Under the pieces are notes generated by a model that saw nothing but the letters and a program-made list of their open reading frames with translations, ran no database searches and was not told the DNA's origin. Both the position numbers and the translations under genes were made by a program. From positions 1 through 10,632 of the forward strand of contig JBKHEN010000088.1 in NCBI GenBank assembly GCA_046540795.1: DNA of 10,632 nucleotides. The letters are read 5' to 3'. Source of the DNA: JAAAOH01 sp046540795 (GTDB taxonomy: Bacteria > Spirochaetota > Spirochaetia > DSM-27196 > PWMO01). Shown here piece after piece: positions 1-7,105 of the stretch; the stretch's first letter is position 1; every line of letters begins with the position of its first letter.

Positions 1-29
1 CCGCCACGGACCCCGCCACGGACCCCGCC
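1..29. repeat. 12-bp tandem repeat at the left edge
   Basis: The unit CCGCCACGGACC occurs twice head to tail (1-12, 13-24) and continues for five more bases. The array may extend beyond the window. It lies just downstream of the minus-strand ATPase gene. Read on the plus strand, one frame would give Ala-Thr-Asp-Pro repeats, so it could be the low-complexity end of a neighbouring gene; too little is visible to decide. Positions 30-52 are GC-rich with imperfect dyad symmetry and no T-run, so I do not call a terminator. Confidence 0.6.
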
Positions 30-52
30 GTGCGGCCCGCCCGCGGGAGCCG

Positions 53-1189
53 TTACTTGTTACGGCCCATCGTAAGCATTCGGACCGTGCCCTGCAGCTC
101 TTCTATCCGTTTCTTCTGCGCCGCGATCACGGCAAAAAAGTCCTCCGGGGAGATGCCCGCCCGGCGCATGTCCTCCACTCCTTCGACGTCTGTGAAGTCG
201 TTTTGGGCCTCTATCGCGGCGAGCCCGAAGGAATCCTCGTACTCCTCGCGATCGAGGGGCATGTTCGGAAACTGCGGAGACTGGAGAAGCTTCTGGGCGA
301 TGCGGTCGATCTCCCGCGAGACAAGGGAGTCTTCCCGTTCCACCACCACCGGCTGCAGTCCCTTCACCGCCGCTCCGACGGCCTTGTCCTGGTAGAGAAA
401 GCCGAGGCAACCCAGCTCGATTTCCAGATTCTTCGAAATCAGATCCCGCAGATTGTAGCCGATCTCAAGATCCTCCGGTGATTCCCCCATATTGAGAACC
501 AAGTGGGGCATGAGCGTGGCGATCGTTTGCCTGGCCTCCGTCCCCGCCCGAGGAGAGATGCTGTGAATCTTCTCGAGGATCTGCGCGATAGTCGGCGTGG
601 CTCCGGGGGTTTTGTCCTTTACCACGTTCTTGAGATAGCTGACCGCCTTCTTGGGAGTCGAGAGCGAGCGCTGTAGCTGACGAAAGACGGCATTCTTCAG
701 GAAGTTGTAAGCGTTGAGAATGGCCGGCGTCTGGGGCGTGCTGACGATTATGCCGGAGTTTGCGATGAGAAAGAAATCGATGACGTTCAGCCCGGTGCCG
801 GAACCGAGGTCGAGAATAACAAAATCCGCATCCAGTTTCTCTATTCGGGAGATGAGGGACCGGCGCTGGGCGTGGACGAGATTTGCGGTGCCCGTGACGA
901 GCACGTCGCCTGCGATGAACTTCAGATTGGTATATGGGGTGTCCACGATGATGTTCTCGAAACCAAGGGACTTGTCCGAGACGAAGTTGCCGATTCCGGC
1001 TTGTCGATTCTTGAGGCCCAGGTAGGTGTGCAGGTTGGAACCGCCGAGGTCGAGGTCTACGAGCACGGTCCGTCGGCCGTAGGCGGCGAGCATGATGCCG
1101 AGGTTGGCACTGAGAATGGACTTGCCTACGCCGCCCTTGCCGCTGGCTACGGGGATGACCTTTCGGAGCCGGCTCTGATTGATGATCAT
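53..1189 (-). CDS. MinD/FlhG-like P-loop ATPase (deviant Walker A)
   Basis: This is a 378-residue ParA/MinD-superfamily ATPase, a group that positions division sites, flagella or chromosomes by ATP-dependent dimerisation. Residues 16-24 read SGKGGVGKS, the deviant Walker A, with signature Lys18 and Lys23. Walker A' is VDLDLGG at 44-50 (Asp45, Asp47), followed by SNLHTYLG, a form typical of FlhG-like MinD proteins. The switch II/Walker B strand is VILDLGSG at 124-131. The C-terminal tail, about 340-378, is charged and likely helical or coiled-coil. I chose ATG 1189 (MIINQ...) because GGAGGTG lies 10-13 bases upstream and a TATAAT lies inside the longer frame that could start at 1267. No flhF or flagellar gene is visible, so the cargo is unknown. 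The gene is divergent from the LysM membrane protein gene. The fold is secure; the specific role is not. Confidence 0.88.
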   Translation of the reverse strand: MIINQSRLRKVIPVASGKGGVGKSILSANLGIMLAAYGRRTVLVDLDLGGSNLHTYLGLKNRQAGIGNFVSDKSLGFENIIVDTPYTNLKFIAGDVLVTGTANLVHAQRRSLISRIEKLDADFVILDLGSGTGLNVIDFFLIANSGIIVSTPQTPAILNAYNFLKNAVFRQLQRSLSTPKKAVSYLKNVVKDKTPGATPTIAQILEKIHSISPRAGTEARQTIATLMPHLVLNMGESPEDLEIGYNLRDLISKNLEIELGCLGFLYQDKAVGAAVKGLQPVVVEREDSLVSREIDRIAQKLLQSPQFPNMPLDREEYEDSFGLAAIEAQNDFTDVEGVEDMRRAGISPEDFFAVIAAQKKRIEELQGTVRMLTMGRNK

Positions 1190-1200
1190 CCGTTGGGTCT

Positions 1201-1207
1201 CACCTCC
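1201..1207 (-). promoter_or_regulatory. Shine-Dalgarno site that decides the ATPase start
   Basis: On the minus strand these bases read GGAGGTG, a strong ribosome site 11 bases before ATG 1189. It supports that start over the upstream ATGs at about 1219 and 1267, which lack an equivalent site. Confidence 0.6.
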
Positions 1208-1222
1208 ACGTGCGCTCATCCC

Positions 1223-1228
1223 ATTATA
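1223..1228 (-). promoter_or_regulatory. -10 hexamer of the ATPase promoter
   Basis: The minus strand reads TATAAT here, a perfect sigma-70 -10. No good -35 is seen at 16-18 bases (best about TGGTCC). Transcription from it would start near 1216, leaving a leader of about 27 bases that includes the GGAGGTG site. This agrees with translation starting at 1189. Confidence 0.5.
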
Positions 1229-1334
1229 CGAAATTTTGCCCCGAATGGACCAGCGGGTGGCAAACAAGGCCGTAGTGGCCGATAATCCGTGCTAGATGCG
1301 ACGCTCTCCCCTTTTTCTTCATCTCGTAAACCGC

Positions 1335-1340
1335 TATAGT
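1335..1340 (+). promoter_or_regulatory. Possible -10 of the LysM membrane protein gene
   Basis: TATAGT lies 14 bases before the ATG at 1355. A run of pyrimidines (1311-1320) sits where a -35 should be, but it does not resemble TTGACA. The implied leader is very short, with only a weak GGGG ribosome site, so either initiation is nearly leaderless or the true promoter lies elsewhere in 1190-1330. Confidence 0.3.
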
Positions 1341-1354
1341 ATTGAACGGGGCGC

Positions 1355-4033
1355 ATGATGGAGGATTTCGACCTACATCCTGTTCGGCGGGTTTTTCGCC
1401 TCGACGAAGAATGCTATGTCATCTACCTCGGCCGTGACGTGGAGGATTACAAGCCGTTTCTTCGTGTCGGCACCGCTCGCGATCTTCCCGCGGAGGTTCG
1501 TCCGCTGGTCTACTCGGTGGTCGTAACGGACCTTCTCCCCGGAAGCCCCTTGCTCGAACAGCAGAACGTGCCGCCCGGATTCGAAGAGTTTCGGTACATC
1601 GGAGATCCCGACACGGTGGAGCGGTTCAAGCGCTACCTCCGTCACACCGAAGTGCCCACGGTCGGATACCAGGAAGCCCACGAAGAGCTCGAGGAGCAGG
1701 GCGCCTACGCGTATTTCTACGACGACGGTAATCTCAGGCTCAAGTTCGATAAGAACGAGATCTTCAATCTCAAGCGCCGAGAGGAAGCGGACGCCCATTA
1801 TCCGGAGCGGGCTCGGCGGATCAAGAAACTCTTTCTCGGCAGTCGCACGCGATATCCCTCCCGTGCCTTCGAGGGTGCAGGCTTTTTCGTCGCTCACGGC
1901 ATCCCGTATCTCTACAGCCGAGGTCGCCTCGCCGCGCTGGAAACGGACCGGGAGTATTTTTCAGCGTTGGCCGCACGGGGCATAGACCCTGACCGGGTCT
2001 CGGCGGTGGTTACCCAGGAGCCGGACGAGGGGTTCGTACGGCTCCTGAAGCGGGTTCGTGGCACCGGGCAGCTTCGTATCGAGAGCGAGCAACCGGAGGC
2101 GCTGCGGCCCCTTACCGAGCTATTCGCCGGTGACGGTAAGCTCGCTCTGGACTACGAAATCACGCGGTTGCCGACGGACCGCTACGTGCAGCTTCTCGAT
2201 TTTCGCATACAGTCAACCGGATCGGTCAGGCTGATCGAACGCACCGACACGCCGGTCACCATTGCCGTTCCCGTGACGGGGACCGAGGGAGCCCGAGGGG
2301 GCAGGAAAGGCGGCGCCCGCGGGGGAAAGACGGCCGACGGTGCCGGGCGCGCGGAAGCGGCTCGTCTGACGCTCGATCCGGTGGCCGGCCGCCTGAGCTA
2401 TACCGGACCGGACGGCTCGATCGAGGCCTCCCTCATCGACGGCGCACCGTACCGGTTGCAGGACGGGGGCGCGCCTCAGGCGGACCGTCTCGTTTCTGAA
2501 TACGTGCCCGGGGCTACCGCAGGCTCGCGCTCGGATTCCCTGAGTCCGGCAGAGGACGCCGCGGCGGGAGCAATGTCGGAGTTCTTCCGGCTTGCCGGCT
2601 CCGGCGCCGACACACAGGCCGCGGTCCGGGCGGTGCGTAGTGCTTTCGATGCGCTCGAGGGCTCGCCGTCGCCGGTGTTCTGGCTCTACCTGGAGAACGT
2701 GCGGGCGGTGGCCCGGGTATTGGCCGCGCGTCGCCCCGAGAGCGGCGGCTACCGCCGGTTCCTTCAGGCCCTGCCGAAACCCACGGACGCTCCGGGGAGC
2801 GCGCAGAACCTGCCCCTTATCGGAGAGCTCTTCGTGAGCAGCCCTGAGGAACTGCAGGCCCGTGGCTCCGGGAGGGGATCCGGGGATGCAGCCCGCGGAG
2901 GCGGGAACGCGTCAACGCCGGCAACTCCGGTACTACTCTACCGTCTGGCGCAGTCGGTGGGCTCGGACGCGGTCGCCTTTGCCGAAGAGCTCGAAGAACG
3001 TTACCGGGAAGAGCTTGCTCCGCCGGAGGAGTCGGTCTTTGAGGACGAGCAGGAGCGCCTCTACGACCTCCTCGCGGGGCTGGATCTGGTGAAGGCCCGG
3101 ATACCGCGGGCACAGCGTACCGAAGCTCGGGAGCGAGAAGAAGCGCAGCGGCTGGAGCGTGAGAAGACACGGGCCCAGCGGAAGGCCACCGGCGCGCGAA
3201 CCGGCGGTGAAGCTCATGAGTCCCCCCGGGTACGCAAGCGCAAACGTGCCGTGCGGCGCCGGGGCGCAGCGGTCATCGCGGGGCTCGCGTTGCTGTTGCT
3301 TCTCGGCGGTCTCGGGTATTACCTGTGGGGACCGGGGCTTCCCGGCCCGGAATCGGAGGAGAGCGCCGTGGCCGAGGGGGGCGACGACGCCGACCGAGGC
3401 CCCGACGCCGACGCCGATCGAGGATCCGAAAGCGGTAACGGCACCGATCCCGACGCCGACACCGGTACCGGCACGGATACCGACACTGCGGAGGATGAGC
3501 CGGAGGCTGCGGCGGAGGAAGAGGAAACCGACGGGGACGCTTCCCCGGCGGAGGACGGCGCCGGGGCAGAGGAGGAAGAGGCGGCACAGCGTGCCGCCGA
3601 GGCGCTCGCCGAGGCGGACATCCCCGGCCTCGAGCCGAGAGAGTCCGATAGCGGCATCGTCATCACCGTTATTGACATCATATTCATGGCAAATAGAATT
3701 GCAGTAGATAACGGGTACCGAGCGATGGGCGGACCGGAGGATGCCGGGCCCGACCCGGATTGGATATACCCGGGGAATGCACTCGCATTGCCGGACGGGA
3801 CGACGCATACGGTGATAGAGGGCGACACGATTTGGGACATTGCCGCCGACTTCATAGAGCGGGAGCTGGCCTCCCACTATGAAGAATACGACGATCTGAT
3901 CGTGCGTTATGAGGACGGTGAGATAGGGCATGACGACCTGCTCGACCGGCTCGCGTCTCTCAGCGACGCGACTCACGCCGAGAACTTCGAATCCCTGTTA
4001 CAACGGACAATCGAGGAGGTGCGGGCGGAATAG
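1355..4033 (+). CDS. Bitopic membrane protein with C-terminal LysM-like domain
   Basis: This 892-residue protein has no recognised family over most of its length. Residues 1-300 look like a folded globular domain. A Gly/Arg/Lys-rich linker follows at 310-330, then a mostly alpha-helical region (400-500) and a highly charged, probably coiled-coil stretch (580-610). A very basic flank (about 625-636, RKRKRAVRRR) precedes a single membrane segment at about 637-658. By the positive-inside rule the first ~630 residues are cytoplasmic and the rest periplasmic. Residues 664-755 are an acidic Asp/Glu/Gly/Thr linker. Residues 768-835 look like LysM: HTVIEGDTIWDIA (818-830) matches the start of a LysM repeat, and DWIYPGNALALPDG (802-815) matches its end, so two partial or permuted repeats may be present. 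LysM binds peptidoglycan. ATG 1358 is an equally possible start. There is no signal peptide. Topology is well supported; function is not known. Confidence 0.85.
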   Translation: MMEDFDLHPVRRVFRLDEECYVIYLGRDVEDYKPFLRVGTARDLPAEVRPLVYSVVVTDLLPGSPLLEQQNVPPGFEEFRYIGDPDTVERFKRYLRHTEVPTVGYQEAHEELEEQGAYAYFYDDGNLRLKFDKNEIFNLKRREEADAHYPERARRIKKLFLGSRTRYPSRAFEGAGFFVAHGIPYLYSRGRLAALETDREYFSALAARGIDPDRVSAVVTQEPDEGFVRLLKRVRGTGQLRIESEQPEALRPLTELFAGDGKLALDYEITRLPTDRYVQLLDFRIQSTGSVRLIERTDTPVTIAVPVTGTEGARGGRKGGARGGKTADGAGRAEAARLTLDPVAGRLSYTGPDGSIEASLIDGAPYRLQDGGAPQADRLVSEYVPGATAGSRSDSLSPAEDAAAGAMSEFFRLAGSGADTQAAVRAVRSAFDALEGSPSPVFWLYLENVRAVARVLAARRPESGGYRRFLQALPKPTDAPGSAQNLPLIGELFVSSPEELQARGSGRGSGDAARGGGNASTPATPVLLYRLAQSVGSDAVAFAEELEERYREELAPPEESVFEDEQERLYDLLAGLDLVKARIPRAQRTEAREREEAQRLEREKTRAQRKATGARTGGEAHESPRVRKRKRAVRRRGAAVIAGLALLLLLGGLGYYLWGPGLPGPESEESAVAEGGDDADRGPDADADRGSESGNGTDPDADTGTGTDTDTAEDEPEAAAEEEETDGDASPAEDGAGAEEEEAAQRAAEALAEADIPGLEPRESDSGIVITVIDIIFMANRIAVDNGYRAMGGPEDAGPDPDWIYPGNALALPDGTTHTVIEGDTIWDIAADFIERELASHYEEYDDLIVRYEDGEIGHDDLLDRLASLSDATHAENFESLLQRTIEEVRAE
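3381..3489 (+). repeat. Degenerate GAC/GCC repeats encoding an acidic linker
   Basis: Imperfect 6-base units of the GACGCC and GACACC/GGTACC type encode alternating Asp-Ala, Asp-Thr and Gly-Thr dipeptides (about residues 676-711 of the LysM protein). They form the periplasmic spacer between the membrane segment and the LysM-like domain. Such repeats often vary in length between strains. Confidence 0.55.
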
Positions 4034-4040
4034 CAATGCA

Positions 4041-4092
4041 GTCACATAAGTTTGGTCACGAAAATTGCGAGTCGGCGAGGATGTGCTATAAT
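4041..4092 (+). promoter_or_regulatory. cfpA operon promoter with upstream direct repeats
   Basis: The -10 is a perfect TATAAT (4087-4092) preceded by TGC, an extended -10. A -35 of TTGCGA (4065-4070, four of six consensus) is 16 bases upstream. Transcription should start near 4099, giving a leader of about 46 bases. Just upstream of the -35 are two GTCAC direct repeats (4041-4045 and 4055-4059), 14 bases apart, a possible activator site. This is the strongest promoter seen in the window, as expected for an abundant filament protein. Confidence 0.65.
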
Positions 4093-4130
4093 TTGATGCA
4101 GAACGGCGTATCCGAAGACTTTACCAGATC

Positions 4131-4137
4131 AAAGGAG
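4131..4137 (+). promoter_or_regulatory. Strong ribosome binding site of cfpA
   Basis: AAAGGAG lies seven bases before the ATG at 4145. It is near-consensus and ideally spaced, fixing the cfpA start and fitting high expression. Confidence 0.75.
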
Positions 4138-4144
4138 TGTTAGT

Positions 4145-6118
4145 ATGCCAGGTCTTCCAAAGAGTCCGAACGTTTTTCATCCAACAAAGCCGAGTGCCGT
4201 AGGATCGAGAAACAGCCTCGCACAAGAGGGTCGGTCGCAGAAGGACGAGTATAAGCAGCTCATCGAAGAGGAGACGGAGAATATTCTCAACGATATATCC
4301 GTCAAGCTACCCAACGAGGTGCTCGAGCAGCTCGATGTCATGGGTGGTATCAAAGAGAAGCTGTACAACTACTTCAATCAGAACTACCAGAACATGTTCA
4401 ACCGGTACATGACCACCACTGAAGACGAGATGGTGAAGAAAATCCGGAACTATGTCGATCGCGAGGAAAACAAGGTGCTCGCCCGCTATACGCCCAAGGA
4501 GATCACCGCAATCCTCGATGAGATCGGCGGCGCGGACAAGTTCAACACCGGTGAGATCGAGAAATCGATCGTGAACATGTACGGACATCTGCAGGGACAC
4601 CTGCAGAGGGGTCTCAACGACCTCGAGAACGACACGAACTCCCTTCTGCGGCAGAAGACGGATGTCGGAGCGTTCATCAGAGGGGAGAACGCGTACTCCA
4701 TCGTCAAGTGCGCCTTCAAAGACAACATCAACAAGCCGAAGACGGTCACCGATGTCAAGCTTTCGGTGAACATTCTCGACTCCGAGCTCATCAGTCCGAT
4801 CTTCCAGTATCAAGCCACGGTGGAGTATCTGATCAAGGATCAGATCTCTCGGACCATCACGAACCTGATCGACCGGGAGATCGAGCGGTTCCAGGACGAG
4901 CTCGTCGATGAGGGCAAGGAGGAGCTCTCGGATTCGGAGATTATCTTCGAGAAGATCAAACGGGTTCCGAACTACACCGACGACGAGACCGAAGACGAAC
5001 AGTCCAATCGCTATCGATTCATGGCGAAGCACCTCATTGAAAAGATCGAGGGGCTCCGGGCGGAGATCGACCCGAAGGAATTCGATCCGCTGAACATCCG
5101 CGAGAACATCAAGAAGATCATCGACATGGAGAACATCCGAAACCGCGGATTCAACACGGCGATCAACTCCCTCACCTCAATCCTCGATACCTCCAAGATG
5201 GGCTATCAGTACATCGAGAACCTGAAGAACGCGCGCGAGCTCGTCATCCGCGAGTACGAGGACACCGTAACGGACCGGCTTCCGGACGAGCGCTATCAGA
5301 TGCGGCTGAAGTACTACGATGCCGAGCAGCTCGCCAAGGAGCAGCAAGCCTACGACCGGCAGATGGAAGCCTTCACCACTGAGATCTCGCATCTCTATGA
5401 CGTGGTGGAAGCCGTCTACCAGAGCGGCAAATCCAGTTTCAAGGTCGATGATTTCGACGATCTTGCCAAGCGCGTGCGCGGCCGGGTCCGCCGGGTCCGC
5501 GAGGAGCGCAACGAGCCGCTGTATGAAGACGTACAGAAAACCTGGAACGAGATCGTGCGTATTCGGGCGGACGAGACCGACGTAGAGAAACTCAACCGAA
5601 CCTATCTCTACGAAAAGGACCTCCTGAAGAAGATGCTACGGAAGTCGCAGGATCGCATTCAGGAAACCTTCGGCTTCCAGAATCCCAAGAGTCGTGTCGT
5701 CCTCGACCAGCGAGCGCAGTTCCTCGAGAAGCAGTTCGAGGATTTCGATTATATGATCAACCCCTATCATATCCAGCCGGGCCTGATCCTCGATGTGGAT
5801 ATTACCAGCATCAAACGGAAGAAGTTCACGCTCAACGGAATGGCAAACGTCCTGAACGAGTTCCTCCACGGTATCTCGAAGGGCTTCCAGGACGCGGCGT
5901 TTGCTCAGTTCAAACGGCGGCGTTCTACGGTGCGTGAAGATCTCGACCAGAGCTTTTCGCAGGAAGGGGTCGGTGAGGCGCGGAAACAGAGCCTCTCGGA
6001 GAGTTACTATCAGCAGGGAGGTGAGCAGTCGGACGCCAACGTAAAGGGCAAGGCCGACGTAACGCCTCCGAAGAAGAAGGGCAAGGGATCCTCATCGAGT
6101 GACCTCGAAGAGCTGTAG
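4145..6118 (+). CDS. cfpA: Cytoplasmic filament protein A (CfpA)
   Basis: This 657-residue, hydrophilic, mostly helical protein I recognise as CfpA of treponemes (about 78 kDa there). It is the subunit of the cytoplasmic ribbon that runs along the inner face of the cytoplasmic membrane beneath the periplasmic flagella. In Treponema denticola, loss of CfpA disturbs division and nucleoid structure. The N-terminus (PKSPNVFHPTKPSAVGSRNS, residues 5-24) is the most family-like part as I recall it. Long charged helices fill about 30-170, 225-330 and 355-535. There is one cysteine (Cys189), no signal peptide and no membrane segment. An Arg-rich patch lies at 443-455. The tail (630-657) is low-complexity, Lys-rich and then Ser/acidic, probably disordered. 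It has its own strong promoter and ribosome site and is the first gene of an operon with the next two genes. Family assignment rests on remembered similarity, without a search. Confidence 0.9.
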   Translation: MPGLPKSPNVFHPTKPSAVGSRNSLAQEGRSQKDEYKQLIEEETENILNDISVKLPNEVLEQLDVMGGIKEKLYNYFNQNYQNMFNRYMTTTEDEMVKKIRNYVDREENKVLARYTPKEITAILDEIGGADKFNTGEIEKSIVNMYGHLQGHLQRGLNDLENDTNSLLRQKTDVGAFIRGENAYSIVKCAFKDNINKPKTVTDVKLSVNILDSELISPIFQYQATVEYLIKDQISRTITNLIDREIERFQDELVDEGKEELSDSEIIFEKIKRVPNYTDDETEDEQSNRYRFMAKHLIEKIEGLRAEIDPKEFDPLNIRENIKKIIDMENIRNRGFNTAINSLTSILDTSKMGYQYIENLKNARELVIREYEDTVTDRLPDERYQMRLKYYDAEQLAKEQQAYDRQMEAFTTEISHLYDVVEAVYQSGKSSFKVDDFDDLAKRVRGRVRRVREERNEPLYEDVQKTWNEIVRIRADETDVEKLNRTYLYEKDLLKKMLRKSQDRIQETFGFQNPKSRVVLDQRAQFLEKQFEDFDYMINPYHIQPGLILDVDITSIKRKKFTLNGMANVLNEFLHGISKGFQDAAFAQFKRRRSTVREDLDQSFSQEGVGEARKQSLSESYYQQGGEQSDANVKGKADVTPPKKKGKGSSSSDLEEL

Positions 6119-6121
6119 GTT

Positions 6122-7084
6122 ATGGAAAACACCCTGAATCTCCTTTCGCGCAGAGCGGGTTTCAACACCGCTCTGCGCCATTTTAAGACTGCCAATGCGT
6201 TCGCGCGGGAAGTGCAGGACGGTTACAACCTGGCCGATTTGATAAATGAATCGCTTGCCGAGGGCGAGATTGCCCGGTACCAGGTGCGGGCCCTTCTCAG
6301 CGCGTTGCTGGTGGACAAGTTCGACTACGCCTACAAGGCCCATAATCTCAAGGAAACCGTCGAGGGGGTGGATAAGCTCGTCGACAAGGTCTCGGGTTGG
6401 GGGCGGATGCAGTTCGTCCTTGCGTATCATCATCCCCAGGCGGGGTTGTTCGTCCTCAATCCCAAGAGCAAGACACAGTGGGAGGATACGCTTCCCTTTA
6501 TGCAGGACGAGCTGATTGTCGTGTATGCCGGATCGGTGGACGGGGAGCTCAACGACAAGGTGCTCCGCGGCGCGGTCGACGACCTCATCACGCTGCTCTA
6601 CGGCGGCACGGTGCGGGACAAGAAGGACTATCGCGGCACCGGCGCGGCCGGCGCAAAATCCCGCGAAGCGGCGAAGGAGGAGGCCCCGCGGCACGGGCAG
6701 CCGGCAGCCGGAGCGGCGGAGGCTCCGCCGAGCCAGGCTCCACCGGGCAAGAAACGGCGAATCACGCCGAAGTACTCCGTGCTCGTGACCAATGAGCTCT
6801 TTCATAACGGAAACGTCGAGGCGTGGAAGAAGATCATCGAGAGCTACAAGGCGAAATACCCCGACCTCGATGTCCTGATCTGGTACGAGAACGAGCGTAT
6901 CAACGACCTCAACAGCCTATTCAAGTGGGGCAAAGTCAAGCACGGCACTCCCATCATGTTCAGCGTGGTGGGCGAAGACATCAAAGGCGTGTCCAAGCTC
7001 CAGCGATATCTCTACGAAGGGGCCAGCCCGCGCTTTGAGGCCTTCCTCAAAGGCGGCGTGGGGCGCACACTGGATCTCTTCTGA
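6122..7084 (+). CDS. Conserved protein of unknown function (TP0747-like by position)
   Basis: I do not recognise a named family in this 320-residue protein. It has two parts: an N-terminal domain (about 1-168) and a C-terminal alpha/beta domain (about 214-320). An Ala/Pro/Gly/Lys linker (about 172-213) joins them and looks disordered. The N-terminal domain begins with helices and then has short hydrophobic strands (MQFVLAYHH at 96-104, ELIVVYAG at 130-137). The C-terminal domain has predicted strands YSVLVTNELF (218-227), LDVLIWYEN (249-257) and TPIMFSVVG (276-284). There is no signal peptide or membrane segment. Its ATG is 3 bases after the cfpA stop and lacks a clear ribosome site of its own, so translation is probably coupled to cfpA. 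I recall the same place being held by TP0747 between cfpA and ppdK in T. pallidum. A role as a CfpA-associated factor is inferred from position only. Confidence 0.85.
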   Translation: MENTLNLLSRRAGFNTALRHFKTANAFAREVQDGYNLADLINESLAEGEIARYQVRALLSALLVDKFDYAYKAHNLKETVEGVDKLVDKVSGWGRMQFVLAYHHPQAGLFVLNPKSKTQWEDTLPFMQDELIVVYAGSVDGELNDKVLRGAVDDLITLLYGGTVRDKKDYRGTGAAGAKSREAAKEEAPRHGQPAAGAAEAPPSQAPPGKKRRITPKYSVLVTNELFHNGNVEAWKKIIESYKAKYPDLDVLIWYENERINDLNSLFKWGKVKHGTPIMFSVVGEDIKGVSKLQRYLYEGASPRFEAFLKGGVGRTLDLF

Positions 7085-7105
7085 AATACCATATGAGAGG
7101 CGGAT

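Noticed and set aside
31..52. GC-rich dyad downstream of the ATPase gene as a terminator
   Set aside because: The symmetry is imperfect and there is no T-run on the minus strand.
1190..1267. N-terminal extension of the MinD-like ATPase by 26 residues
   Set aside because: It would translate through a TATAAT and the GGAGGTG ribosome site, and adds sequence before the normal start of the fold.
2933..3976. 347-codon antisense open frame opposite the LysM protein
   Set aside because: Its product is a low-complexity Gly/Val/Arg mirror of the acidic repeats, with no domain.
4033..4068. Inverted GCAAT/ATTGC as a terminator after the LysM gene
   Set aside because: Only five base pairs with a long loop and no T-run; likely chance.
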